This document shows positions 49,018-61,719 of a stretch of DNA of 64,000 nucleotides, in pieces (positions within the stretch are counted from its first letter, which is position 1; every line of letters starts with the position of its first letter). The notes under the pieces were generated by a model. It ran no database searches. It had not been told where the DNA came from and saw nothing but the letters and a program-made list of their open reading frames with translations. A program made the translations under genes and the position numbers. Source of the DNA: Ptiloglossa arizonensis (taxonomy: Eukaryota > Arthropoda > Insecta > Hymenoptera > Colletidae); the NCBI RefSeq assembly GCF_051014685.1, contig NC_135052.1, forward strand, positions 7,035,105-7,099,104, read 5' to 3'.

Positions 49018-49130
49018 TCGTTCTTTCTCTTTTCTTTTTTTTTTTTATTTAGGAAACGGTGCACAGTATGGACCACCTGATACCGATCGACTCAATCTTC
49101 TTCGTAACTAGTGGACGAATAAAAATTTAG
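49018..49130 (+). other. Strong splice-acceptor-like site, possible terminal exon
   Basis: A 30-base pyrimidine tract (49018-49047) ending TTTATTTAG|G matches a very good 3' splice site with the AG at 49051-49052, and a TTAAT branch-point-like string lies upstream (about 49011-49015). The frame beginning GAA ACG GTG is open for 25 codons to a TAG at 49128. This would suit a short terminal coding exon, and AATAAA overlaps the end. No partner donor or known protein supports it. Long T-rich tracts followed by AG also arise by chance in such DNA. Confidence 0.15.
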
Positions 49131-49214
49131 CATCATTGACAACGGATACGACTTCGAAGGACTTTCAAAGTGATCACATTTGATTCTTTTTATAAGTTTT
49201 TCTTCTAATCTAAG

Positions 49215-49447
49215 CTTTTCAATACTGGAACTATCGATGGTAAATATATTACTGTTTGCTTTAGACCGTATACGTATATTTGAAGCTAGATGGAGAAAAG
49301 ACGAATTAATTTACAAGTACCGTTAGTTGTCTGTTTTTATAACTGTCCACGAATATTGTAGACAATGACGTTGTTAATCGTTGAGTAATTTTAAAAAGAA
49401 ATTCGAAACAAGTCGAATTGCTCCCTTTGGTAGTTCTAGTGTTAAAG
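49215..49447. repeat. Dispersed repeat family, copy A, with inverted ends
   Basis: The left end (49215-49240, CAATACTGGAACTATC) and right end (49423-49447, TTTGGTAGTTCTAGTGTTAA) are imperfect inverted repeats, matching at about 15 of 21 positions. The interior is shared with copy B at 44489-44655. The size (233 bp), inverted ends, lack of coding capacity and multiple copies suggest a MITE-like family. No target-site duplication is clear. Confidence 0.65.
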
Positions 49448-49579
49448 AAATTCGACGCCTTCTGTGATTCGTAATTTATAAAAATTTGTTTGCGTCGACG
49501 ACAACGGTTTCTGGATCGGCTTTAACGAGAAGATTTTCGTAAATTTACAATTTTACTTCGAATTGGGTCGCCGAATGGT

Positions 49580-49614
49580 GTCAAATTGATCTCTTTGGTA
49601 GTTCTAATGTAAAG
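49580..49614. repeat. Dispersed repeat family, terminal fragment (copy C)
   Basis: The string GTCAAATTGATCTCTTTGGT and the following GTTCTAATGTAAAG match the right end of copy A (49412-49447) with few differences. It lies 168 bases after the equivalent point in copy A, so it may reflect a tandem duplication of the end or an independent insertion. Confidence 0.75.
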
Positions 49615-49619
49615 TTACC

Positions 49620-50525
49620 TTCGAGTTCCTTTTTTATGCACACTTTTCTTAATACTTGTTTCTTGGCTCGTTGGATTCGGTGTCTGCTAGCTTGTGGATA
49701 AAAGAAACTATAGAGTTGTGCATAAAAAGGTTGAAGTCAACTTTGAAAACTTGTACAAGAAAAAGATATACGAAAAATCAAATTTCCCTCACCTTGAAGT
49801 ACCTTTGCAATCGTACCATCCGTGATAACAAAAATTGTTATTCGACCACGAATTACGAAAAAAAATTCAGTCGATCTAGAATAGGTGCTCCATCCTGTGC
49901 AGTTCTGTCTGGTTTCGAGCGCTGAACATATACAAAGAATTTTCTGCATCGTGCAGCAGCTTTTCGTTAACGATGAACTCCACGATGTGTTTATTTAAAA
50001 ATATTTATAAAAAAAAATTTGCGTGTACCTGTCGGACAAACCGCAACCTCTACGGGTTTAACAAAAAAATAAAAAATAAAAAAAAAAAACAATTTTCTAT
50101 CGAGATTTGTTCTTTTTCGACTGTAAAAAAAGGAGCACGATATTTTTGGAACCGACGTTTGTAATTAGAACAGACAGTTGCAGATAAATTGGTTTCCAAA
50201 AATGAAAAACTTGAACGCGTTTAAACGAATTCTTTTATCGACTCGCATATACTCTTGACAGTTACAATTAAGCAAGATGGCCAGTTCTGTGTCGTTTAAA
50301 CTTAACACAATTTATTTTGTCGGTGTAATATAAACGATCTGTGCAAATAAAAAAATAATAGGTACTTCGCAAATAACGGAGGATTGTCGATTTGTAGAAA
50401 AATGGTACTTTTGGAAATCGATATTCGCAAAAGAAAACAATGAACCTTTAACTACAGAAATTGGAAAGAAATTGAGATAAACGCGATTAAATTTTCTTTC
50501 TCTCGACGCACTCGTTTGTAATTTA
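49620..50525. other. AT-rich non-coding DNA
   Basis: Unique AT-rich DNA with A and T tracts (for example near 50062-50090). No gene was recognised. Confidence 0.65.
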
Positions 50526-50531
50526 CAACTA

Positions 50532-50667
50532 TTAGGTTGTTCGGAAAGTCATTTCGTTTTTTTTTCTTTGGTGAAAATGAAGTACGACTTTTTTAGAGTG
50601 TACAAACATTTTATTAAATTATATATTCTCCATTTTGGAAAACGAAATGCCTTTCCAAACAATTCAA
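50532..50667. mobile_element. Mariner-type MITE, 136 bp
   Basis: The left end begins TTAGGTTGTTCGGAAAGTCA (50532) and the right end is its inverted partner (50640-50667). They match at 23 of 28 positions. Both ends are flanked by TA (50530-50531 and 50668-50669), the target duplication of the Tc1/mariner superfamily, and the terminal sequence is of the kind found on insect mariner elements. The 80-base interior is AT-rich and too short for transposase, so it would need a transposase supplied elsewhere. It is either an internal-deletion derivative or a true MITE. Confidence 0.82.
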
Positions 50668-50674
50668 TAAATGC

Positions 50675-51155
50675 AGTACTGCTTCTTTTGCTCGTTCAAA
50701 GAAATGCACATTCAAATAAAGGATGATTATAGTTTCAACGATACTGGTAAACAAAGAGAAAAATTTCATTTTTCGAAACAATTAGTCAAAATCAGGGTTC
50801 GAAAATTTTTTAACCAACGTGTGCTTCCATAATTTATAGTTAATCGAAAGCATAATTGACCGTAAAATTGACTTTAGTTTATTAAAGCGCAAATAGATTC
50901 GAGCAAACGCGATTGTGATTTGTATACAATTTCGTTCTACTAACCTTGCGATTGTGTACCAATAACGAATTAAAAGAAAACACACAAAACAAACCTGGAT
51001 ATATCGCACGTTGCATGAAAATTTATGAAAAATTAAGTACCTCGACAATTCATCGTGTTGCGTGATATTTAATTGCTATTATATTTTGCCATTCAACGTT
51101 AAAAAAATTATTAATTTATCATTACTTAACAATTGCTATAGATTTTCCATTCTTT
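50675..51155. other. AT-rich non-coding DNA
   Basis: Unique AT-rich sequence with an 88-codon unrecognised reverse ORF (50782-51048). No gene was recognised. Confidence 0.65.
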
Positions 51156-51158
51156 TAC

Positions 51159-51184
51159 AATAATAATAATAATAATAATAATAA
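51159..51184. repeat. (AAT)n microsatellite
   Basis: Between eight and nine uninterrupted AAT units. Confidence 0.97.
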
Positions 51185-51189
51185 ACATA

Positions 51190-54100
51190 AAAAAACGTGT
51201 TTAATTAAAAACAGAACAATTTTGTCCCTGTAGCGTGAAGCGATGTCGAAACTTGAAACAAAATCGATTCTCGCCGTTTCGTTTGCTATGAATCGACACG
51301 AGAGTTCGTCGATTAACGATTAATTATCGACCACCCAGCATTCTGCAAACATTAGTACGATGACAACGCGGCGTTAACAAGTCAATAATTGAGCGGATCA
51401 CGGATTTTGGTCACGGATCAGGTCACGGATTTTGCCGTGAGTTCGTGTTCCAGCGCAATAAAAATATCATGGATCGCAGTCACGGAGACGATAATTACAC
51501 GGTACTAAAAGTTACGCTTAATCTTCGCGCTTGAAAAAGTTTCATCCTGTAAAACGTGTCTACACAATTACAGTCCCGACTCCTCGCCGTTCCACACCAC
51601 CATTTTGATATTAACGTATCGTGTTCGCTCGCTGCAGTGGCTTTTTCGCGGACTTCAATATTTGACGTCACGGGTCAGTTATACTCGGCACTAGGACTTT
51701 CATATTTGATGATCGGAGGCGAACGAGAACGTAGACTTTTTCGGTAGACTCCGTGAAGTTCAATGAAAATAGTCGAAAAAATTGCGGAGATATCCTCTTA
51801 GCGAGTAACGAAGGTCAACAGAGAACGTGTTAAGCATTCGCCTGCAATGCGCACACCGGTGGAAATGTTGCGCCACAAATGCTCGCATCGTGTAACCGTA
51901 ATTTGCATTTTTCGGTAAAACGAGACTCCCTTCTCGTTCTGCAACCTACAATTATTTAAATTATTATGAATGGATAATGGACACGAAAATGATGCTCGGT
52001 GTAAAAGTACGCGTGTCGTGAATGCCGTTACACTGGATACGTGTATACGTCGCGACACGACGTCATTTTTCGACAACGGTGGAAAATGAAATTATTCTAG
52101 CGCGATGTTGCTCGACGTTTCGTAGCAAAATAAAAGAAAAGAACACACGACGTTCAGCGTTTGATGATACTCTAGAAATCTACCCTTAAATCCACGGAAT
52201 GTTCAACGGTGATGACCACGATTAGGTGCGTATCAGAGGGATCGATCTTGGAACTATGAAGCTCTATCGATTCGACGATCGACGCCAGCGATATTGACAA
52301 TTGGACTTGTTTCGACGAGAATCGTGAAAAAAACGATCGAGAATCTTGCGAGGCGATCCTGAGCGCGACATCTAGGTTTCGTCGTGTAAAATTTTAGTAA
52401 CTTCTGATTGCGCTTATCCAGTCGTCAGAGTTGAATAAAAAAGTTAGACAGCGAGCAACGATACGAAGATTCGAAAGTTCCTTTCCACCAGTGGCCAGCA
52501 GGAAAAGAAGAGATAGTCGGTCGACTTTTGCCGCGTAATCCCACCGTTATTCATAGCCAGGGCATTACCGAACTCCCTAAGTAGGATTACCGGAAGGAGT
52601 AGTAACTCGGCTGATTCCCTTCCTCCAGAAATCACAGAAAAACCTTCTCAGAAAGTTCCTCGTCGACCTACGTTCGCCACGATTTCCTTCTTCGAGTTCT
52701 TTCACTTAATTTTTCTCCGTGTTTCTATCTCGGAAATCACTGCAAAATGTTTTCGCGTACAGGACAACTTTTGGGGATCGATGATCGTTTATGGATCTTG
52801 TTTCGATCGGTGAATATACTATTTTTTTTTTTATCAATTTCCACTTATCAGTATTACAGAATTACAGCTGAAGATGGATGCAATTCAATGGATGATAAAA
52901 AGAAATACAAAATTTTGGAAATTATTCTTCATTTAAAATTGTACAGTTTAACTGTGTAATTTTATTCTTCGACCGTTTACTCGTAAGTTCACATTCATTT
53001 ATTTCATTTTAATACGTTAATTGTTGCTTCTTGCTCGTTTATCGACACGTAACAATATTACCTGCCGATGGGTGTTAACAGTTTCTTGTGAAAAATGTAG
53101 ATAGGGTTATATACTTGTTCGGGTTCCTGGGCAAACTCTGCTCGAAAATGAGGAAGCTAATCGAAATAATCTTAGACGAAGTCGAGATCGTTAGAAACTC
53201 TTCCTGCAATCAATCCACCAAGACGGAAGTGTCATCTCCTTCGTGTGGACAAGAAACACGTTTCAATGTTCACGCCAGCTGCGTTAACATCAGTAGCTAC
53301 GCGAAACCAGTCGTTTTACTGAATTAGTTATAACGTGAAAGTCACGTTGACGATGGTATTTCTCATTAAAGTGAATTTCCTTTTGATACACGAAACGCGA
53401 GTGCAATGCGAACCGGAGATAAATTGGGAACGATACGATACAATAAAAAATAATTATCCTAATACAGCGACGAGGAAACGTGAATACGTGAATATTATTT
53501 AAAATTAAATTTTCCTTTATTTACAATTAAAATGCGAGTATTTCGAGTTCGGTATAAATTAGTGTCTAATGAATTTTTGTTCTCGAAAATTAGAAATTCT
53601 CTCGAAGTTTATCCATCGAAAGCTTCGAAAATAAATTATTCTTGATACATAATAAAGAAAATTTTTGAATTACATTATACTCGAAAAGTATGTAACAATA
53701 ACCTCGATGTAACTTCCATAGATTATTGCGATAACTTATATTGCTCCGAATTTAAAAAATTTAGATTCAAATATACGAGGCTAATTATATTTTATCTTGT
53801 TATTATCCGAACTAACAATATTAAAGAGAATATTGTACCCAAATTGTCTATATAAATTTATATTAAATCTGAAGTTATCGTTTGATCTTTGGGGAAGATG
53901 AAACTTTCTTTCTTTCTTTGAACAGAGAAATATATGAAAAATTCTTTAGCCTGGAAAAAGCAAAAGTAGAAGTTTGTTATTAAAAGAAGCCGTCTTAGGA
54001 AAAAGAAACTCTAACCTAGAATCGTTACCTTTCCGCGTAAACGATTATTTCCTTAAAAATGAATCGCGGTATCGAATTGTATAAATTTTCATGGCAAGTT

Positions 54101-54220
54101 GTACGCTCGATGAGTTAGATATAATTTTTTCAAACGAAGTAATCGTCGAATGTAAAGTTTCAATGTACGTCGAGAGCGAGATATATCCCATTGTTTGCGA
54201 ATCGATACTCGTGGTTGGCT
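51190..54220. other. Non-coding DNA, no gene seen
   Basis: Mostly AT-rich. At 51397-51436 TCACGGAT occurs three times in 40 bases, twice followed by TTTG. At 53332-53348 there is a perfect AACGTGA-AAG-TCACGTT dyad. ORFs of 60-92 codons on both strands are unrecognised. Confidence 0.6.
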
Positions 54221-54224
54221 GGCT

Positions 54225-54383
54225 ATGAAAAAGCCGAAAATAAAAGCACAGAACAAACTATCGCCTAATGCAGCTCCGAAAAAAAAGTCCTCTGCTGATT
54301 GTCCTAGATGCAGATGCATATTCTGGATGCATCATGGAATAACGAATAATTGGGACGTCGCGGAAACCGCCGAAATCCGATAA
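54225..54383 (+). CDS. Candidate small ORF, 52 aa, Lys-rich with CxxCxC
   Basis: ATG-initiated frame starting MKKPKIKAQNK, a strongly basic N-terminal third, followed by ADCPRCRC near residues 25-32 and then WMHH. The basic start plus a CxxCxC/His cluster could bind metal or nucleic acid, but no known family was recognised and the length gives little statistical support. It may be an exon piece or chance. Confidence 0.1.
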   Translation: MKKPKIKAQNKLSPNAAPKKKSSADCPRCRCIFWMHHGITNNWDVAETAEIR

Positions 54384-54389
54384 TTGTTA

Positions 54390-55945
54390 TACGTTCGCTG
54401 AATAATTAGCACTCCCCGTCGTAACTGTGAATCAATAATTTTGCAACAAAAAAAGTCTAACGGCGGGAATCAACTTCGATTTAATTGGATTAAATTAATC
54501 AGAGTTAAAGGCGCAGTTTAAAACGCGGATTGCATAGGAATTCGATACCCGTCCTCGCGTGGGGAAAAAAGTCGCGAAAAAATGAATCTAGCGAAACTCA
54601 CGAGCCGAAAATTAATATATTCAATTATCCATTGAAACGCATTATCGTTAAAATCTCGCACAAGGAAAGCTAATACCCGCCTTGTTAATTAAATGGACGA
54701 TACGAAACATTATTTCATTCGATAAAGAAATTTTGATCCGATCGGTGAACATACTCAAATATCGTTGTTTCATTAAAATGAAACGTTTTTATCACAGACC
54801 ATGGACGCGTACACATATTTTCTACGTCCCTCGTTTCCTGAAAAGTTTCAATTGGAATGTGAAAGGTACTCGATGATACCATCAGCGTTTCGCAATAAAA
54901 GATGTATTATCTCCGTGTATCGTAATACGTTTACCCTGTACTCTTTCCATTAAATTTTCAATTGTCCATATGTTATCGTAGGGAGATGAAGTATCTAATA
55001 CAAAACTCAATGCAATCTACCTCTATGCTGATAACTCGTAAAAAGTATTAGGTAGGTACCAAGCAGATACGAGCTATCGAATTCTTGTCTATCGACACGA
55101 TCAAGATTAAACAGTAGCTCGTTTACTTTACACGTGACGACAAATATTTTCGAACAACGAAAAACTTTCGAACCTCGTTTCTTTTTTTAATTTCACAAAC
55201 CTGTTGTTTACATTCCTTGGTACACTTTTTTGCAATTTCATTTCTCGATCGTAAAATCGAAGATTATAGTTCCCGTTATCGCTTCAATGTCGATCATTTA
55301 CGTTTATAGTAATTTTTAACCGATCCATTCTGCTCGGTAAACAAAACTAGTATATTTCAGATTGAAATTCAATTTGATACAATTAGAAGAATACTCGCAA
55401 CGGTAAAAACCGAACGTATTTAATTTTTAATTTCGTAGACTATATTCTCAATTATCTCGGAAATTCTAGCACTGTAATTAACAATTTATATTTCGTCGCA
55501 TTCCGTGATTCCGATAAATTCGAATAAAATTCATTTCTTCGCCCGAGCGAAAAACGAGGTCCGATCGCGTAATTAAAATTCTCTTCGTGTTCTGAAAATT
55601 TGGGCGGCAAACTCCGCGCGCTTGTAAAACTATTAAGACGTACCCGTCGACAACGTTCGGTGCGCTCTAACCTCCATGGTGATTCGTAATACGTACGTAT
55701 TTATATTTATTCTTATATCAATGTATGATACTTATAAATTTTATTATATATCGCGATGTTCGCGTCGATCGATCGAATCTTTGACCCGGAACGACCTTCT
55801 GTATACCATCGATACGAAAAACTTCCATCGTTTCGTTGAATTGAAAGAAAAAGAGAACAAGAGGAAGAAAACAAGAAAATACAAAAAAAAAAGAAGAAGA
55901 AAAATCTCGAGTTGACCCGGAATGTCCCGTCGTTGGAACAAAAGG
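54390..55945. other. AT-rich non-coding DNA
   Basis: Unique AT-rich sequence. 55845-55905 is A/G-rich and generates Lys/Arg-rich forward and Phe/Ser-rich reverse ORFs. No gene was recognised. Confidence 0.65.
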
Positions 55946-55952
55946 ATATTTC

Positions 55953-56162
55953 CACGTGGTTCGATTTTTCTTGTCACGGTCGTGTATTAAAAAACGAGAG
56001 CAATTTATCGAGCACCTCGACCAGGGAACGGGACACCTATGATAATTTCGATGATGCGTGCCTCGTCACAGAGGCACCTGATTGCATCGAATACGGGCTT
56101 TAAGCCGCGATTCATGCCTCCACCGACGCACAAGGACGCCACGTGTGGGCGTCGAGCACGTG
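55953..56162. promoter_or_regulatory. Cluster of three CACGTG E-boxes
   Basis: CACGTG occurs at 55953-55958, 56140-56145 and 56157-56162, the last two 17 bases apart. Between them lies a hairpin with perfect 7 bp arms (GTGCCTC...GAGGCAC, 56058-56077). CACGTG is the site of Myc/Max, USF and CLOCK/CYCLE type bHLH proteins. The block 56100-56240 is GC-richer than its flanks. Enhancer or promoter function is inference. Confidence 0.35.
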
Positions 56163-56239
56163 CACAGCGATGCACACCAGCGACGGAATGCATATGTATG
56201 CCGTGAAAGTCCGCATTCCTGACCGGTGGGCGGATTGTC

Positions 56240-59200
56240 GCCGATTTCCGCAAGGTCACTTGGTATTCCGAGGATGAAACGGGATAATTGAATAGGTGAT
56301 TCATTGGACGATATATAACTCGGTGAATTTACTGGGGTTGTTCAACGACCGAGGGCACAATCGCTGGTTACTCGGAGATATCTACTACTTCCAAGGAGCT
56401 ACACTCGTTCGAAGACTCCTCCGGACACCTCGTTGGAATTTATTTAAAATTGCGCAATAACAGCACCACTTGTGATAACTATTATTTACTGTCAGTTTCT
56501 TTCTATCCTTGGTAATAGTCGTCGTCGAAACAAGCAAGAATAATTTCCGTCCGTTTGTTCGTGTTTGAACTGTGCACTAAATGTTCTTCAGCAGTCGACA
56601 CGGAGAAATGAATCGTTATTATTTTCGTTCGCGTATCTTGATACTACCGATTAGCGAAACGAGGAACGTGAATTGCGATCCCTCGAACGATCAAGTGCTC
56701 GCTAAAGGGGACAAGTCCTTTTCTCATTTTAAAAAAGAAATTCTTCCTTCGCGTTCTTCTCTTCTCGGAGCTGATATACTTCGCGCTGTTCAACGCCGTG
56801 GTAACGAAATGCTGACAATGAGCGAAGGGAAACGCTTAAGATTAAGGATTCGTTTGACGTTTCAATTACCCTCTCCGTGTAGCGAAACGCTGCGCAGGCA
56901 GGAGCACAAGGCAACCTGGCGACAGATTTTTTGCTAAACGTGCATCAAGATATCTTGCAAGTCGCAGACATGATAATCGCCATCGTGACCTTACCCGGCC
57001 CGGTTAACCTATGCTAAGGGCGCTTTTTCATCGCCGACGACTCAGCGTGTTTGAAGACGACGCCTCGAGAGGAAGGATGATACCATTATTCACATCTAAG
57101 AGGATCAGACTGCTTATGATTGCCAAGATCTGACTCTTACTTCCTGTCTGCCAGATGGGACCGAGAAGAGTTTTCCGAGCGAAAACGAAAATGCCAAGAG
57201 AGGGTCGGACATTTGTAATTGCTTCGGGGTTATCAAGCGCCGTGAAATTATCGTTTTCGTTCGTGCACCGACTGTTGCACATCGTTAGAAACCTGCAGTA
57301 ACGTTCGCCTGTATTCGAAACGGATGTTTAATGATCGTCTCACGACAGCATTCCAACGATATACCAAACATTTCGTTCTTGCACGATTGTACGTACGATC
57401 GTCAAAATGTTCGTAATTATTTATTTCTTGACCCGGTTGACACGTTTTTAGAAGGTTCATACTTTTTATTATACTCGTTATCGAGAGCACGGTCTCTGTA
57501 TACTCGGGAATAATTTACGTAATTTTTTCCTGTCTCTTACTTGGTAGCTGTATCGATTCGATTTAATTGGGAGTGTACCAGGAACATTTTCTTCGTAATT
57601 TTCATTGTCGTGACTTTTATCGATTCTTTCATCGATTTGAAAATTTACGAAATGGATATAGATTTTTGTATCGATACGTGTATTCATTTTCTGAACGAGA
57701 AAACGCGTCCGATAAATCAATCGTAAATGGCGAAACAAAACTCGATCGATGGTTGCATGTACGGTAAAATAAAGTTTGCGTTACCTTATTTAACATCCGA
57801 TATGGATGTTCGAAATGCATCAAACTCCGTGTTGTTTCTCCTTGCATTGAACCAGCAAACACAACTCTTGAATTAATCCCTCTCCATTAGATTAAAAGAA
57901 TATTTACTTTTCATTTAAATTAACAACTTTGTCCACGTATGTACTTTAAAGGAAATTGTAAAATTAACCGAGTCGTCGTCCGTTCAAAGCTCGCTTTAAC
58001 GTTTTTCTTTTTTTTTTCTTTCAAAAGTACCTGATTATCTAATTCTTGAAACGAATAAAATTATTTTATAGAAAAAAACATTACACGTTCGTTGGTAGAA
58101 AATAATTCGAAATATGTAAAACGAGTGATAATACTAAACGTACTTAATTGTTATAATTAACTCCTTGTTCCGGGTAAAACTCATAAGTAAGTCACAATAA
58201 CTCTATATGCTCGAATACCGTTTATATTTGTTTACGAAGAAGTTGGGACTCGAAGTGTGCTAGTTGTATGAATTCTACGCAATAAACAATGGATCGTTTC
58301 AAACGAACATAAACAACAACTATTTAAAACAATGCTTCGATCTTTCGCTCGGAAATAACTAAAACATCGATTTTTAAAAAATACGTAACAGATACTCGAA
58401 GTAACGAAGTGGTTCCATTATTTGAAATAGCAAACATGGTAAATAAGCCGTGAAATAATCACATTATTTACGCAACGAATAAATATTTATTCGTCCATTT
58501 AAAGATACATTCCGAACTTGTGAATAAGATAATAATTTTCATTTGTAGCCACAAAATATCGTAGCAAAATTTGTACGAGAACCTGTTGAATACCTCGCAT
58601 ATTTATGACTTATTCGTTGTTGCAAATCCGTATGATGAACGACGGATGTGGAAAATATTAAAAAAGTACACGGTGTTATTTCAATTCCATTTCTTCTTTA
58701 AATCGCAACAATTTCATCGCGCGAACCGTGCGAAGAGATTTATAATTTCATCCGCTAAATAATTCCGGAGTAAAATATTTTTGGAACGCGTCGGTTGTTT
58801 CCAATTTGTTCTTTCATTGTTTCGAATAGAGGCTTACTATTTACGAAGTTACTTCGTGAACCAAGATAACGTAATTGAATTTCAAAAATGAAACAACCGT
58901 GAAACAAAATAACAGATTACACGTATCAATGTTTCGAGTAACGTTACATCAAAAGCATTCGAGTTTGATACAAAGAGCAAAATCGTTGACACTCTTGGCA
59001 AAAATGGTTTCAGTCGAATCAAATCGACTATCAGCTCGGAGATGAGAGATAGCTACGACTATCGTCGAACGACACGGTGGGAACACTCTCCGCATACCTG
59101 GAGAACTCGAGTACCCTTTGTGGCCTTGAACGACCGGTTGATTTTGATCCGGCTATACGATTCCGTAGGTTACTTTGTACCACGATCCATCGCTTCGCGA

Positions 59201-61095
59201 TAACCTGTCTACAACGAACCAGCTTGTACGGTAAGCATCATCGATTCCTTTTCACGGGACGAACCGTGAAGCATCGGTGACGCAGGTGTTGATGTTCGTT
59301 AAGCGAGCATTCAGAAGCGAAGAACGCGGGCATCAAAGGTCGAAACCGACGTAGCTTGCACGAACGTTATCGATAACGTTGCAACTTGACAGTCGTTAAG
59401 CGATCTCGTCGCCCCGTAATACCGACAGACACTTAAAAAGTAATTTACCAACCGTCTTCTAAAAGGGAAACGGAACACCGAACGTCCCGCGACGTTCAAA
59501 GTTAATTGGAAACGCCGAAACCAAAGGTTCCCTCGACTCACGGGATTCGAAGCCATCCGAGAGCTGGGGGCAGATATTTGTTTAATATCGATTATTACAG
59601 GAACCGAAACTTTTTGTCGTCTCTCTTCTCTAATTGTAACAGCAGACAGTATATCGAGGTTGGAACGTAGACGACGAAATCGAACTCGTATTCAATATTG
59701 AACGACGAAGGAAAAAGAATGTACCAAATTTGGCTTTATGAATAATTTAACCGGATCTTCGGCAACTTCGGTTTCAATTAGACGAAGTAGTAGTCGTAGA
59801 TGAACCGAAGATCAACGAATCTCGTTCTATCGAGAGCTGCAGTGGGAAATCATCGAAAGAAAGTTTCAAGAGTCGGTGTACCTAATTTCGAGATCTTCGC
59901 GGAGTTAATCTTTCGTAAGTCCACGTAACTGGGTTAGGTCTGGGTTAGGTCGCTGTATCGATTGGAATCGTGTCGTTTGGAAGCTATTGTCAGAGCGTTT
60001 GGAATTTGTCCACATTTCTCAGGAACTGGGCTAGTGCTGGAAAATATCGGTCTTCGTCTTCTTCCTCTGGAAAAAAGTCCAGTCGTACACTCGGTGCATC
60101 GTAAGCCGACACACGCTGCGAAAAACTTACGGCAACGTCACAGGATGGTTTTCTCGAACAAAAGGATTTCGAGACGACTCCATTCGGTCTTGTAAGCGTT
60201 ACACAACAAGGAAACCGCCCTAATTTTCATCCATCTCGACACCCTTCAACCTTGATTCGTGTTCTTCCATACACGATGGGAGGGAATTTGAACTTGGTCG
60301 TTCAAGTGGACTCAAGTTCGATAGAAGAAGATTAAAATGTGCCGAAAGTTCAACTACGTTACAGTCGAATACTCTCGGATACCTAACCGAGAAATACTTG
60401 GCAAATACCGACTTTCGAATATCGCGAACCACCCATCACTGTTCACCACTGTTTACCTCAGGCACGAGTTACGATATCGGTCACGTCGCGTTCCAAATTG
60501 ATCTATATTTCCTCATCAACGTTAAATAAATATCGTTCGTTCGCGAACAAAGTTCTATCCGCCGAATAATCGACTTGGCGAACTCCGCGAGGGCCTTTCC
60601 CAACATCTGTGCAAATTTCCCTCGCAAAAGTAGAAGACCCGAGACGACCCGCTACACGGTTCACGATATCACAGTTTTCGAGGTAACTACTCGAAAAACT
60701 ATCGTCCAAACTCGATTCTTCCCAACCGTGCAACCGTGAACGCCCGCTACCCCTATTTCCTCGAAAGCAGCTCTCAACGAACTTCAATGTACGGAGGAAC
60801 GAATCGTTGCACAGACTTCGGTTATCTCGAAACTGAAAATCAACAACGAGTATATCGCGCGAGTAGCCTTGGCCAGCGCGGCCAGGACAAAACTCGGCTG
60901 TTGGCTGGGGACACGGTCGCCAAATCCGCCCCCGAGAGACCGCACAGCTTATTAAGCTAATTAGCGTGCGGTAGTCGGGCAAAGGAAAAGGGGAAAATTG
61001 TTAACGTCGAGTTGCGCGCAAAAGAAAATTCTACCGTAGCAAGTACAGAGAGACGAGTTTACTATTGCTACCCATAAATGCCTCGACCATCGTTT
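56240..61095. other. Non-coding DNA, mixed composition
   Basis: Unique DNA, AT-rich at 57300-59000. ORFs of 118 codons (56581-56937, forward) and 159 codons (60503-60982, reverse) show no recognisable domain, and the latter lies in CpG-richer sequence. GGGTTAGGTCT is duplicated at 59932-59950. No RNA gene was recognised. Confidence 0.55.
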
Positions 61096-61478
61096 TTGAA
61101 AATATTGCGAGCAGCTGACCGCCGATCGACGCAGCACGATAAACATTAGTTAGAATAGCGTACCATCGCCATCGCTAAAAATTTGCGCGAACTCGGATCG
61201 ACGAATCCGGTGAAAATATCCAGCCTCGACGCCTCCACTGACAAAACCTACCAACCATGGACAAATATTCAAGACAACCGAGCCTTTAACGACGAGATAA
61301 ACCCGAGACTGGACAGTTATCGCACAATCACCGAACAGCGAAGAACTCTTCCTTTACGCCTTGAAAATACACCGAAGTTCAACATCGAGAGCCTGATCGT
61401 CGTTCGGACGATTTCTCAACGCGAATGCATTCCGTTGAATCGAAGCGCAGTCAAGAGAGCGGCGTCACGGAGTGTACA

Positions 61479-61500
61479 CGAAGTACACCTTGGTACTTCG
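61479..61500. repeat. Short perfect hairpin, 8 bp arms
   Basis: CGAAGTAC (61479-61486) and GTACTTCG (61493-61500) pair perfectly around a six-base loop. Confidence 0.85.
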
Positions 61501-61719
61501 AGCAGGATCAAGCCTAGTGGATCGTTTGAAAATTGATTCGTGACATTTGTTCCCTCGAATCGGATTTGACATTTTCGATCCTTCGAAATGGATCCCGCGA
61601 CAACATCGCTCTACAGAAATGACGGCCAAGGTAGATTCCTGGACATTCGCGGGCTTCTTGGATCCCCCGTACGACGTGCACCGCGAGAACTTGATTTTCT
61701 CTCGGTCGCTCGCGGAAAC

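Noticed and set aside
23187..50281. AAGATGGC words (PHO/YY1-like) near 13569, 23188, 47683 and 50274
   Set aside because: Four sites across 64 kb is only slightly above the number expected by composition, and they are not clustered.
57028..57282. 84-codon reverse ORF with a hydrophobic stretch
   Set aside because: The translation reads rather protein-like in its second half, but no family, splice pair or start context supports it and the length is within chance.
59932..59950. GGGTTAGGTCT tandem, telomere-like
   Set aside because: Only two imperfect units, and not the TTAGG array of insect telomeres.
60503..60982. 159-codon reverse ORF
   Set aside because: CpG-rich local composition and no recognisable motif. 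The forward strand is also open over part of it.
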